NCBI GenBank assembly: GCA_015501605.1
Contig: JADNRZ010000009.1
Span: 1,798,001-1,862,000, forward strand
Direction: 5' to 3'
Source: Panaeolus papilionaceus
Lineage: Eukaryota; Basidiomycota; Agaricomycetes; Agaricales
DNA length: 64,000 nt
Part shown: positions 21,818 through 34,700 of the stretch, in pieces
Layout: every line of letters starts with the position of its first letter
Numbering within the stretch: the first letter of the stretch is position 1
The notes under the pieces: model-generated
The model's input: the letters and a program-made list of their open reading frames with translations, nothing else
Databases searched by the model: none
Told to the model about the DNA's origin: nothing
Program-made: the position numbers and the translations under genes

Positions 21818-24091
21818 ATGTCCTCCCATCCGAATCCCAAACCCTTCAGAAGTACACAACCGCCAACTTATCGTGTAACGTTGAAGGCCTTGGTTTCGTT
21901 TCCTGTAAGTTGCAATCTTTCCCCGACCGTTCGGACTTTTCTTCGTTGGAATCTGACGAGTTAAAACTATAGTTTCGACTGTGCAATCCTCCACCAGCTG
22001 TGGGCAAGGTTCGATCATGTGGAGGTGAGCCTAACAGATACTCTTTACCTTGATCACATATTAAAATTCCTTTCTATCAGTAACTCCGCTGTATAAACTT
22101 CGATTGGAGGATGTCTTGGATAGGAAGCATTTGCCCCCACTAGGTGAGCTTTAAACACTGGGTCATTTGTTTTTCGCTTATTTAAACGCCCAATAGGTTT
22201 GAAGGATTTTGAAGTAAGTCTTATGGTGGTTGATGCCACTGACTGAGCAAAAGAGTTGAACGCAATGTAATTATAGGAATGGCTGTTATTCGTGGAAATG
22301 AGTCCAGAAAATCTGTACGTTTGAACAGTCGATCTAACCGAGCGCCCTACTAATACATTTTACAGCTACTTCACCCTCTGGCTACGTGAATACAAGCAGA
22401 GGTATGAGCAATGGCAGTCGCAGACAGCTTTCCAGGCTAGGAATATAGGGCCAGATTGCCCCGTGAACTGGTCAGCACAATACTCCTCCCAACTGGCAAT
22501 GTTCTATGCCCGAGCCAAGCAGACCTTCTTTACCCCTGGTTCGGAGTACGAGCTTAACCTTTCGTCATCCATCCTTGCACCCTTTCATCAGACAAGCCTG
22601 CCTCCTCATCCTGATCCGACCTTGTTTGATGAAGTCTCGAGGGAGACATACCGAATGTTGGAAGAAAGTCTTCGGCGGTTTCTACAGGCACAGTACAACA
22701 ACGTGGGCAACAATCGTGTTATGTGTGGCATGGTGGCAGGAGTCGTGTTTATTCTCCTGGGAGCTCTACCTGTTATCATCCTGAATTTCCTGCGCGGCGA
22801 CTCACGGTGGTCAAGATTAGCAACCCTCCCAGGTCTTTGGCTAGGTTTGACAATCCTCATTGCCTCGCTCAACGGCATCTGTCTCGGCGTTTATCTCTTT
22901 GGTGACTTGCGGCAGCTGCGAACATTTGAGCTCTCAAGACCACCAATATCCAAACCTCAACCTTTGCCGGCTTTTGTAAAACCCATTGTACCTCGTCCGC
23001 TGTCCACATCAAACTCCATCCTACCTATTCAATCATCGGACTTCAGATTACAAAGGGCGCAGTCCCGCGGCAGAACTTTGTCCACTTCATCAGGGGGCTC
23101 AGGGCGTACTGGTATCTCGACACAAAGTGAAGGCCTTACAACATCAGATTCAGACGATGGTATTGAAATATCACAACCCTACGACGATGAAGACACCATA
23201 GACGGACCAGCTACTTGCACATTGTATTATGCAGCCCCAGACGCAGTGCCAGAAAGGTCGCCCATCGATGACAACGGTCCCATAAGCCCGTCTCAAACAT
23301 CCTTCCTATCCACGGCCTCCTTCATACAACCTTTTGAGATTCACGACGACGACGATCTTGAAAGTGGTGTGCACCCACCCTCCCACCAACCTGTCCATTC
23401 ATTTGACTTTGATTCTCTTCCCCGCCGCCCTAAATTGCGATCACCACCTCGCACCGTCTATCAACCCACACTTCGAGAACTCACGATGCCACAACGTCTC
23501 CCTTCACCTCCCCCTGCAGCAAAGCCTGCCGGTTTCTTGGCCCGTTTCCAGGAACGCTGCAGTGTCGCGCGATGGAGGCTGCAACCCGGTTATCTAGAAA
23601 CATCTGATTCTTCTTCACGGTCTATCCCTCCACACCCAAGTAGTCCATACTGGTCGTCGCACCCAGGGCCACAGACCCCCCAGGCCGCGTTCTCCAGGCC
23701 TTCCAACGGGCGCTCACTCTCTGTGACCTCAGGACCCTACAGGGACAATTTCGATCCTACGCAGTCTCCCAACCCAGCCTTGTCTATCCCTTCACGGACC
23801 TATCGCCCGTCGTCCGATTCCAAGCTCTCAGAAACCACCAAGGGTAACGGAAAAACCCGATCGGATTCTATGGACGTCAAAGACGACCAGGGCACGAAGG
23901 AGGAAAGCGTGTGGAAGAGGTTCAAGAAGGTGAAGGAGGTGCCGGCGTTTGCTGTTCCTCTGACGCGTGTGCTGAGCCCTGTGGTTGTGCGTGGACAGTG
24001 GGAGATCGTGGTGCGGTCAGCCGTTATTGCGTTCTTGATTTCATGGGTTGTCCTAGGGGTGATCTTGGCGGCCCCTGTTGTATCCAAGTGA
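21818..24091 (+). CDS. RGS-domain membrane protein (Rax1-like), 660 aa
   Basis: Exons: 21818-21904, 21973-22024, 22081-22143, 22197-22213, 22277-22314, 22366-24091 (1983 nt, GT-AG throughout). The N-terminal part has the RGS-type order LEDVLDRKHLPPLGLKDFEEW, then SPENLYFTLWLREY, with the rest of the domain to about residue 190. Two hydrophobic segments follow (about 204-228 and 247-268), then about 350 residues rich in Ser/Pro. A third hydrophobic segment lies at the C-terminus (SAVIAFLISWVVLGVILAA). RGS domains modulate heterotrimeric G-protein signalling, and fungal RGS proteins with transmembrane segments resemble yeast Rax1, a bud-site protein. The exact target is unknown. The fourth exon is only 17 nt. 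The start is the first ATG whose frame survives splicing. Confidence 0.85.
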
Positions 24092-26950
24092 TATTGCCCT
24101 GTGCATATCCCTTGACGATAACCCTTTCCCTGTGTTGGCGGCTCTCAGACAGCTGCGGACATTGTGGAGGACGACGGTAATCATCGCTCATGAGCATCAT
24201 GTGGTCTGGTATATTTTTCAGAGACATCCCGGGATCTGAAGAGGTTTTTCAGGATTTCTTCCGCCGTTTGTCGCCTTCATGTTTCTGAAATCATCCAACT
24301 CCTTGTTCTCTTTTTCTCTTTTTTTTGGTCGATTGGTATCACTTTTTTCATCACTCAGAAAATACTTTCCGCGCAATGTTCACTTTCATTTATTTATTCC
24401 CTTTTACGTTCTACTTTGTCTCCCCTCTATTCAATCCACGCTCGCCCACGTTCATACTTCACATGCTCTACCTCCACCCTACCCCTCGCTCTCTATCCTT
24501 GTACCCCTACTATTCTGCCATCAACTTTCATTCATCCAGCCATTCATTATTTAGCTTGCAATTTCAAACCACAAAGTTCCATTTTATACCTTGTTGTATG
24601 TAATTTATCACCTCCCCACTAAACATTTGCTGGACTTTTCATCCACAATACCTTGTGACTTGCTTGTGTAGTGTGCTGCTACTGTTTTCCTTGCTTCATT
24701 CATTGTTGCATTTTTATCTCTCCGATAAACTTTTTTACTTTTACTTTTAAACTTTCATACTAGCACCGATAGTCTGAACCTGTTCTCATCTCCTACAACA
24801 ACCCCCACACATCCTCCGCTGGGAAAGCACCAATCAATACAACTCTGTTTTTTGCAGCAACATTTCCTTCCCTTCAGTTCAGCTCATCAATCGACAACCT
24901 TGCTGAATCTTTGGCTAGAAGGCCAAAAATTGGATCAGGGACTAGCTTATGGGAGGTGATCGCGCAGTCTACTCGTTTGCACTGCTATCTCCACTTCCGC
25001 TTTGCTTTTTTGCCTTCCTTTCCGAATGTGGTTACTTCGACTCACCGTCTATGAGTCCTTTGGTACGACCTCATTCATAGGACTCTGCACGACTTCTGCT
25101 CAATCAAGTCCAAGTTCGAACTTGACCTTTCCTTTATTTGACACTCGTTTTATGCCTCTCGATATTCCATACCGACACTCGTTCAAATCATGTTACTCAT
25201 CTCTACATTACCTTGCATCGTATTTTATGTATGTAGTTAGACCTGTCATTCATTTAATTTGTTTTTTCTTAGCTGCAACGTTATACTTACTAGCTCAATT
25301 GTTTTGTTTTACTGTTCTTAGTTTAACTATATAGTCCTTCTTTCCCCTTGTTGCTTCAAGTTATTTTTTTTGTTGCGTTTTGTAGACTGACCGCTTGTGC
25401 ACTTTTGTTGTGGTATTTTTGTCGAAGTGCGTCATACCTGTCCCTGTTCTTGTCATCCTCCTCCTTGTCGGTGTCAGTCTATCTTCACTGCATGAATCTC
25501 CAAACTGGGAGTCGCTGGTAGAATAGATGAAGAGGTCATTAGGTATCATACAAGTTTGGTAGACCCGCACCAAGTTTTCGATGTACCTTCATAGGCTGTC
25601 ATTTTATATATAACATCCTCGATATCGCACATAAAACAAGTTTGAACTGGTACAAGTTTTGCTCAAGGTCGGTGACATCGGTCCGTACCCGCGAGACGTA
25701 GGACCCTTCAATTCCTCTTGAACAATAAATAAATCCACGCCTTGATGGAATAAATTGACTGATATTGATGAAGGCGGCCTCATCAACCACTGAGCCTGAG
25801 CCTGGTCGAGGTTTAAGTCATGGTAAGTAAGGTACACTAAAAATCCTCGCGGCATCGGATATTTCTGCACGTTTTGAGTATTATAATCAACACGCTCTGC
25901 GCCATCAAGTCGGGTTTCGTGCTTTCTCCTTGTAGTCTATCTGTAATTTATAAATTCAGAATTTCTGATGGAAATCAGAGAAATATAGTACAAGAAAATG
26001 CACGACCAAAACATGGTATGTTTTTTGTTCTCTTGGGATGCACGAGTTGGGCTAATGGACACGAGTCGTGGTTGTACCCGGCTCTAGTTACATGTTTTGA
26101 AATAATAGGGCCACGCATCGCCCAGGGTGCCAATAATGCATCCACCGATACGCTGGCGCCACTCGGTTACCCATCTTTCAGATCGTGTTCGAGGTTTACA
26201 GCTTGCGAGAAAAGGGTAGAAAAGAATGCAATTTGTGGTGTTGTAGATCGAGATAAAGATGAAACAAGATGTCAAGATCCGCTTAACAATTGTTCTGTGC
26301 TGACCTCCATTGACTAACGCTTGCCAATAGCAATAAAAAAAACTGCGATATTAATCTGTGGAAAGCGATGGATGATAAAGACGAGACCAGAAGTCTCCTT
26401 GGGTTCAAAATGAACCAGTGCTCTCCTTTGCCCAACTAAGCGAAAAGGGGCGGAATCGCCACTGATGTCGGACTTGAGACGCTGACATCGATCAAGAAAG
26501 GGCAACGTTGTTTTTTGCCATTGCTGTCAGATCGTGAACAGTGTCGGTGCCAATATTTGGGTATGTAGGCGACCTGTCATGACTGGATATGAGTGAGCGC
26601 CTCGGGAAGGGTCGCAAACGATCGCATGCAAGGTAAGGGCATGAGGGATGAGAAGACACGAGGAGCCGGAGAAAATTACAATCAGAATTTCTCAGCCAAA
26701 CTCGAGCTTGAAGGAGGGTTTCCGGCTTTCTAGGTATAGGACAAAAATAGAGTCGGGGAATTAAAGAAAAAAAGTGTTATCTCGTCATAATTCATGAATG
26801 CTGGGCTGAATGCTCCTAAAAATGCAGCCCACGAGGCCATGGTGGAAACGGAGATGGTACAAAGGGGTGCGAGGACGTCTTGTTCTGTGTTTTGTAAAAG
26901 TCATTTCCGTGAATTGACTAGGTCGAAAATCGCGGTGAGTATGCGATCAT
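24092..26950. other. Long gap between convergent genes, pyrimidine-rich
   Basis: The neighbours at 21818-24091 (+) and 26951-28615 (-) converge, so no promoter is required here, yet the gap is almost 2.9 kb. From about 24240 to 25380 the + strand is strongly T/C-rich. The open frames there are low-complexity consequences of that composition. No protein family or RNA gene is recognised. Confidence 0.5.
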
Positions 26951-28615
26951 TCATGGCGTGTGTAGGAGCCATCGGACACTACGACGAGAGGCAACCATAT
27001 TTCCAGCTTTGACAGTCGTCCTTTCAAAACATGGGTTGAGTACTGCACTCTGCAGTGACTCATTTCGATGAAAAATGACAAAATCGGCTGGATCGCTTAT
27101 TGCGAGAGAGAGTGAGGCCGGCACGTCTTGGAGACCTATTGCCCGTTTTGAGACTATCGTTACGCTTTTCTACAGACAAGTAAATGTTTAGTGGCGTGTT
27201 TGGGACCGGGCAAGAGGTCATAACATATATGAAGAGATCGAAACTCACAGCAAGGACGGAAATATCTTCTGCAGTCGCTGCTTGGAAAATAGCGACTCCA
27301 AAGGTGCACAAGGACATAGGATCAAACGAGCCCTGAGGTGTGAAGGCGTTCTCGACGTTATTGACAGACATAGCAACCTCTACCCCATATGTTTTCGCAA
27401 GTTGTGTGACCCGGAGTGTACCCCTCGGCGCTCCCAATGGTTCGTTGTGTTGTGCTCTTCCTTGCATATAGACATCAGACTGGGGTAAACAAACGAAATG
27501 GATCGGAAAGTCTGCGATCATGTCTATCAGTGAGCGCCACTGAGGCGCAGAGAACATCTGCAAACGCGTTGCATGGCCAATTGTGATACTCGGGCAAGTG
27601 CTCTGGCTAAACCGCATTTTTGCCTGGTTAATTACTTCATAAATGAGCGGTTCGGATCCAGGATCCAGATTGTAGTCGAGATGAAAGTCTAGTTGAGTCG
27701 CTGAGGAGTCTGCTTGCAAGTCAAAAATAAGACGGATATTTTCTTTTGCTTGTTCCACAGTTGGCTCCACGTAGGGTGCAGATCCAATGACGTCCACTTG
27801 ATGATGCCTAAAGGCATCTTGGAGATAAGTCCAATTTTCGCCTAGCGAACTGTCATCCGTGGAATCGAAAAGAGGTTCTTGGGCGAATACTAGCAATCAT
27901 TACTTAACAAAACCTGAATGCATGAAAATAGAGCGATAACAGAACTTACCAGCGATCTGGATATCACAAACGGCGGAGAAGTCTTCTTTCAGTCGTTGGG
28001 CAGCTTCAAGGCAAGCGAATCTGACTGCACTGTCCACTTCGACGTGAGCACGAATTGCAGTAACACCATTCTCCACGCTCTCTTTGACTATGCGAGCACC
28101 CCGGTTATACAAGTCATCTGGATCGTGGATAAAGTCTGATTTTGCCGTTTTTGTCATCCTCATGGCCTCTGCAAAGTCACTGGAATACAATCGAGAGTTG
28201 TCAGTCTTTTACGTGAAATGTCCAACAATTCACTGGCAACACCTACCCGGTGACAAGGCCTCCACATTTGTTTAAAATGAAACATTTGTCAAGGTGTATA
28301 TGGGAATGACAAAGGCTGTTAGGAGTTGACGGCAACCTTAAGAGATCGAACACATTCTGAAGGTCTGACAAGGGCTTACGAAGGCAGTAACAGGCCACCT
28401 TCTGCATCGATCACCTGCGGTATCCTTGGCACTGCAGTCACTGATACTGAGTCGATATGTGTCAAATGTTCATCTTTCGCCAAAGATATCTCGGATACTC
28501 GGCCAGCACGGCACTCCACATTCCAGAGGTTAAGAGCCTGTTCGCTATCGTGAAATGGTAGATGGACGTTTCTGACTGAAACATCCCCATTGGCGATTGA
28601 CTGCACGAGTGACAT
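26951..28615 (-). CDS. Cytosine-deaminase-like amidohydrolase, 464 aa
   Basis: Exons from the right: 28615-28380, 28315-28247, 28179-27950, 27889-27249, 27169-26951 (1395 nt). This is a metal-dependent hydrolase of the amidohydrolase TIM-barrel superfamily, closest in layout to cytosine deaminase. It has the HxH metal site in CHSHIHLDK (H84, H86), a further His in RAHVEVD (147), His in FHLDYNLD (248) and His in IGHATRL (284). The C-terminal strand DPADFVIF before the stop is typical of the family. Where CodA-type enzymes have HDDV, with the catalytic Asp, this protein reads VNNV (about 355-356) followed by NAFTPQGSFDP. The real substrate may therefore differ from cytosine. The start is the first ATG giving a full family N-terminus, and no signal peptide is seen, so it is probably cytosolic. 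Confidence 0.87.
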
Positions 28616-28811
28616 TGGTTGATTAGATGTAGCCTGGCAAGAAGACAAGGTTGATTATCAGATGACGAACATGAGCCCAGCACATGCTTAGAAAGTTTCT
28701 GTGGCACCACTGAGCAAGCTGACGGCCGTGAGAGTCGAGACTGGATTAAAATATATCGACAACATGGTCGACAGTGAGACAAGGACCTGAGATAATGGTT
28801 ACAGGTGAACT

Positions 28812-29231
28812 CTAGGATCTTTCCGAGTATCTGGCAAGATAGATGAAGCTGGTTTTCTGATAAATGTCTGATAAAAATGAACCAAGAGAGCGAGTCCAAT
28901 CTGCTTTTTCTAAGCTCCTAAATGCCAACGAATGCCGCGGATTCCAAGGTCTGCTAGCAAAAAATAACCAGTTGGACAAGGTGTGGAAGTGAATGTATGG
29001 CGTTGGGTTCGGTAGCAATGACCTGATGATGGTCGGACACAGTGAGTTATGAAGACGAGCCAAGTCAGATCCAATTAGACCGTGGTAAAATTGGACTCAC
29101 ATCCCTCGTTCAACCAGACTTCCAATACTCTCACCTGGATGCGGGTGTGTTCGCAATATTGCCATGTTTGTAGGAATGTTGAAATTTGGAAGGGAAACCA
29201 GAAGTTCATCATATGCCGAGTGCACAGTCAT
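28812..29231 (-). CDS. Possible small two-exon gene or exon remnant
   Basis: From the ATG at 29231 a frame reads MTVHSAYDELLVSLP and ends near SIGSLVERG at a good donor (AT|GTGAGT). An acceptor at CATCATCAG opens a second frame to about 28812. No family is recognised. The first exon has a protein-like composition; the second is less convincing. It lies between the amidohydrolase start and the divergent F-box gene. It could be a degraded gene or chance. Confidence 0.25.
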
Positions 29232-29423
29232 TCGGCTATTTTGTGACTTTTGCAATTGCGATTGGTGATCATTTCCGAACTCAAATGGCGCAAGGTCTGA
29301 CTCGAAGCGTTTGGATGCGGCAAGGCTTAGAGACCATTGCTTCAAGTGCTTGGCTGTCGTGAGAACGGCCTTTTCATGTCAACGTCCAGTCTGGTACTCA
29401 CAGCGCTCACCGAGATCGACGAT

Positions 29424-30938
29424 ATGACCACCTGCATTGTTCCAGCGCAACCAAAACTCGAAAACATTTCATTGGATGTCCTACTGCAGATTTTCGTTGA
29501 CCTAACTTGGCGTGATCTGCTGAGTCTTCGTCAAGTATTGCCATTTTTTCCCTTCAACTCATTGTTGCTGACTTGTGTGGCAAACAGGTTTCCACAGGAA
29601 TGTGCTCAGCCACATATCAGCGAGTCTTGTGGCATAACTTGATCAAATGCTCTCCATCACGGTTTATGCTCAGTAGGTGCATACAAAAGTGTTTATCTCA
29701 AGAATTAGAAGACGCATTTTTAGGCTTGCAGCGCGCAAATCGACGATGGACCAATCCGGGAACACCTCGACGCTTTGAAAAGATATACGGATTAGGGAAC
29801 GTCTGGTCATACAACTACAAAATCCTGCCAGGAGGGCGTTGGCTTATAAAACTTGAGGTGACGGCTGAGCTCCTGTACACCGACTTGAATTCACCTAGAC
29901 CCGCCACTTGGTACACTCTGATCCCCGCGTCTATCAGGCGAGGTCACCGTTTCCTGCCTTGGACCCCACTTCGAATGGTCTTCGACCATGAATCGGACGC
30001 AGAGTACCTCTGTTTCACAATCGCTATCATGGGCCCTGGAATTGTTGAAGTAACAGACAAAGTACCAGTCACTTTCAACATCTGGCGTTGTACCAATGAC
30101 TTTGATGAAAATGGCCGTGAAATCGGATTAAACGCAATCAAGGTCTCTGAGTTTGGTGAGGAAGATTTGGAGGTCATTGGAACTCAAGTGTGCATGCGAG
30201 GTGACTTTTTTGCATACATAAATACCGAGACTCGTCGTCCGGTTGTCGTTGACTGGAAACTGGCCAATGGTCACACAAAGAATCCTCCCTCTTTTCGTTT
30301 CACAAGACGATATTTTGGTCGTGCCGTATGTCACCAGCTCCCTCGGCTCTGATCGTTCTATACTGACTCCCTCATAGACGTTGCATGTTTTGCCCCAGAC
30401 CAAACAATTATTTTGCCGATCACACTCCGAATGGGATATTATGACCTGGAAGAATCTCACCCCGACAACAAGTGCCGACTTGGACGACCTTGACTCTGGG
30501 GATATTGAACTTAGCTCGGTTGATGATCCATCCTTCTCCGGCGAAGAATTGGAAATTATCCTTGAAGACAACATTGCATCGTTTACTGGGTATGCGAAAC
30601 CCAACAGATACGTTCGTGTATCATTCAACCCGGCCTCTCCATCGCCGTTTACAACGTTGAATAAGCAGACCTTGTATGAACCAGTTGCACCCAACTTGCG
30701 GTGCATATTTGAAGCAAACCGCGGTCTAATTTTATCAAGTAATCCAGCAGACCGCCAGTTGGAAATATTTACCTGTGGATACAACACCAGTGAACGTCGT
30801 CAAGGAAGACAGCTCAGTGTCTCTTCCTGGAGAAATATCCTCCCTTTGACATCTGTTAAACGCGTTCTCGTTGATGATGTCTCCTGTCGTTGTCTTCTTA
30901 TGGGCGCTTCACAAGGCTGCTACCTGGTAGATCTGTAA
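29424..30938 (+). CDS. F-box-family protein, copy C, 469 aa
   Basis: Exons 29424-29534, 29588-30325 and 30378-30938 sum to 1410 nt; both introns are GT-AG and phase 0, at the same places as in copy B. Right after the start come VPAQPKLENISLDVLLQIFVDL, an F-box-like helix pair shared with copy B, and QRVLWHNLIK, and then the family body with FNIWRC, RGDFFAYIN, PVVVDWKLANGH, LPQTKQ and a terminal CYLVDL. It is the only one of the three copies that is complete with a clear start, so it serves as the reference for the family. A role as SCF receptor is inferred from the F-box, and the ligand is unknown. Confidence 0.83.
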
Positions 30939-31144
30939 TGGTTTCTTCGTGGAGGAACAAAAACACCCGTGACCGAACAATATTTTCATTTCGATAGACA
31001 AAGTTTAGATAATCTGATGAGATGTAACCTTTAAACCTTATTGCATATTTCCGTGAATAACTCGTCTGAATTTGACGTGCCCTTGTGTACCAAATTTAAT
31101 TACATATTGTCAGCATAATAGTGGATGCGAAGGGGTAGGTTGGC

Positions 31145-31215
31145 TTACCAACAAAAAGAGTATTATCGTCAAGCGCCTTAATTCACAGTCATTCACCATC
31201 GACGGCGCCGGCTTA
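31145..31215 (-). pseudogene. Remnant of the nuclease-like gene tail
   Basis: On the minus strand this reads CELRRLTIILFLLV followed by a splice-donor-like GTAAGC. It matches CALRRLTIILFLLV and GTACGT at the end of the nuclease-like copy A (1130-1180). Nothing else of that gene is recognisable here. Its position behind and opposite to an F-box gene repeats the arrangement of the first two units. Confidence 0.6.
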
Positions 31216-31249
31216 GGATCTTGCGATCCAGGAGCTGTAATGTTATTCC

Positions 31250-31795
31250 TCGCTATTCCTCCGTCGTTCTTTCCGATCAGACTCCGAATGGGATATTATG
31301 ACCTGGAAGCATCTCACCCCGACAACATATGCCGACTTGGATGACCTTGACTCTGGGGATATTGAACTTAGCTCGGTTGATGATCCATCCTTCTCCGGCG
31401 AAGAATTGGTACTTATCCTTGAAGACAACATTGCATCGTTTACTGGGTATGCGGAACCCAACAGATACGTTCGCGTATCATTCAACCCGGCCTCTCCATC
31501 GCCGTTCACAACATTGAATGAGCAGACCATATATGACCCAGTTCCACCCGGCCTACGTTGCTTATTTGAAGCAACCCGCGGTTTAATTCTCTCAAGTGAT
31601 CCAGAAGGCTTGAATTTGGAATTTATTACGTGTAGCTACAACACGACGAAAGGTAGTTCAGACTGGTTTCTCAACTTATTTTCCTGGGGTAATCTTTTGT
31701 CTTCGAAAACCGTCCAGCACATTTTAATCGATGATGTCTTGGGTTGTTGTCTTATTCTAACTCGTACCCAAGACTGTTATCTAGTAGATTTCTGA
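31250..31795 (+). pseudogene. Truncated tandem copy of the F-box gene last exon
   Basis: It begins abruptly within the sequence equivalent to 30415 and runs open to a TGA at 31793-31795, ending CYLVDF. The first 250 bases differ from 30415-30665 at only about a dozen positions. After about 31515 similarity falls clearly. There is no F-box, no FNIWRC block and no obvious promoter, so it is most likely a non-functional fragment, although the frame is intact. An unspliced short protein starting MTWKHLTPTTYADL (31298) is conceivable. Confidence 0.65.
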
Positions 31796-34700
31796 GCTGC
31801 ATTCAAACTGTATTCGAGGGATGTCCCCTTAGTCTGAAATGACATTCCTTTGTGAGCATGCTCTACATGACTACCATTCCTATAAGTTTAATCAGAAGTA
31901 CAGTAACACTCCATACAAACTTCCTGGGTAGGAATCCAACACACCGAGGTGTATGAGGTTCGAAGTCCGAAGTCCGAAAAGATCTCGTGGGAAATCGTGC
32001 CGCTGAGTCGCAGCACCGAGCGACTGAGACTTTACGCCAGAATCTCCAACGAGCAAGTTTGTATCTGACTTTTTAAGACCTGGCATCTTAAATGATCGAC
32101 GCATACTGTGCGCGGAATTGCGTACTTTCCCAGAGCTTACATGCTTTAAAGTACACTAATTGGATGGGCCGATTAGATGCGCAACTCGGTGCTCTCCAGG
32201 ACTCCCCAGTGGTGCTGATGACCGATAGGTGATGTTGGGCGCGAAATTGTTTCAAAGCCATTCGGACTAGTACTTCGTATTTTCGGGAGGCGCGTTTAAC
32301 TGTTCATATCCGCCTCCTTCGCATCAAGGAAAAAATTGTCGTATACACAGGTGACCATAAGACTAGGGACTTTACTAGCCAACGCGCACAGTAGTAAAAC
32401 CCGCCTCACTCAGGCTCTCTGGCAGCTGGTAAGGTTTTTCATGTGCTCTGCTTGACGCTGACGAGCCACTGATCGAATCAACAAGAGAAGCAAACGAAAA
32501 AAGAATTAGATCAAACGGAAAGTATCCCCTCATTTTGATGCAGCATCAAATTGCGAACAGATGTTCCTGCTCTCTTTGTAAGTGATTCGAAAGCGCCTAT
32601 GTCTGCACTGGAGTCATCCGAACGTGGGAGTGTCACATGAGTTACGGTGCTGGTAGCGTCACGGTCATTTCATTTGTCACACGCCGCCTTCTCTTCTCCA
32701 AGGAGCATTGATCATGAGTTTGATGCCATGACACAACAAAAAACGATGCGGCTGTTGAAACCAATGTGTACCTCGTTATTATGTTCACACTCTGCCTCGT
32801 TTTCTCTTAACCTCGCTCATGGTCTTAATCAGGAATCCTGAAGCAACAACGGTGTACGAGTAACACGAGGCTCCTTGTTATATGTATGTCGATTCTGAAC
32901 AAGCTTTCACCCATAATTGGAACCCATTGGAGCAAAACCTGACAGTGTCGACCCCGATGTTAGATCAAACCTTTACGAACCAAGAAATTTTCGAACCTTA
33001 CGGAACCAACGCAAGGCTTCATACGTTGTTAATGTTATGATTACAAACTTTACCATTGAAGCATCATTTTGCGGGAAACCCATGAAGGTGACATTGTCCA
33101 GGTGCTGAGCCTCGACGCGTCATAAGCAATCACGATCGCGGAAAGAGACTGTGCACCACTTTTATTCATGGGTCTATTCATTTAAAAACCACGCGGTCCC
33201 GGAGGTGAGTGGATATGGCAAGTTCATGCAAAACCTCGTTGAATTCTGACACAACAATAGAATCCCATGTATGTCCTTCGAGCTGTCATCTGTTTAAATA
33301 TAGCCAGCATTTGAACACGGTTCGCGGGAGTGAGAAGCGCGTGTTACTTTGACGCCTCACTTCTGTTTACAAAGCATTGTGAAGGAACTACCCGCGACGC
33401 TGGCCATGTGTCCTCTAATCGATAGAGATTTACGCCATGGGGCACAGTCTAAATGGCCTGCGTCCACGGCAGATCAAATCGCACGGGAAGATAAGTAAGC
33501 GATCGGCGAGCGCCAGGCAATGCGCAAGGGGCATCCACGATTGGGCATCGTTGGGCTTGGTTCCTGTTACTCAATGCTTCTAGGGCCACAAAGGGTGACT
33601 TTGTTGTTTCCCCTTCCCTCTCGAGTCGAAAGAGTGGCAACAATCTCGGGAATCAAGTCCTGCACGAGGCGTGTCGAAACCATTTGCGAACCTAGATAAC
33701 AAGACAGGAAAAACATAATGAAAGCCTTGACCGACCGTTCCGTTATTCCGAACGGATAGGATGTTCGTAAGTGGGTCTAGTTACTTCTATGTGGTCATAT
33801 CACTCGCCATTTTGTTAGTGTTATGAAAGTAAATGTTTGTTAGGCCACGTTCGAGGGTGTCATGGATCATCGCCAAAGAAGAGAACTAGACAACTTGCAG
33901 CCGGTCTGTTTACCCTGGAAAGGATCAACCGTCGCAGGAAGTATGTGAGTGAGCTATATGACTAGATGTCAATCCTCTGATTGAAGTAACTCAATCTGGA
34001 CTTTGTCGTTGGCTTCCAGTCTTGCGAACCCTATGGAGAAACTGGCTTTCCATCTCATCCCAGGCCGCTTGACCGTGTCTAAACCTTCTTAAGATAGGCT
34101 GATGGAAGCACTCATCGCGCATTCTTCCGAGAGGTGACCTCGTCTGCCCAAGCTGTCTGTATTCAGTCATCTCGCTGGCACTGCCCAACTGCTAGCCAAC
34201 CAAACTCCGACTTGACGACAGATACCCCAAATTTTGTGTACTATAATAACCTTGAGGGGTAGCGCATTCCCCGAAAGCCTAACATTGCGTCAACCGTGGC
34301 TAATATCACCTTGTTGGCTTACAAGCGTGGTACAGTGCATCGCTGCATATATGCATAGTAGACCGATTTTAGCCTCTCGCTTTTTCACAGTCATCATCGA
34401 ATATGGAAAGAAACATACAATCCATAAACCACGACCCCGGCAGCTGACCCTCCTAACGGTATTCAAATCCAAACCTGTTCTTACGGCGCGTCCCTCGTGT
34501 AGTTATGTACGGTGCGTTTTGGACTTTTCTCTTCTGGTCGGAAGCAATTTCGTTCTCCAAGGTTCGACACCTTATCTCTTCCGCGATGATGGCATTCCAT
34601 ATCAGTATCGCAGCATTGCTATCCACACCACTTCTATACAAATGAAGTATCCTTCTTTAGACACAGTCAATGATTTTTCTTCCTGTCGTGCAGGGAAACC

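Noticed and set aside
24279..24622. Overlapping small frames rich in Phe, Leu, Ser and Pro
   Set aside because: They arise from the T/C-rich composition in several frames at once, which argues against coding.
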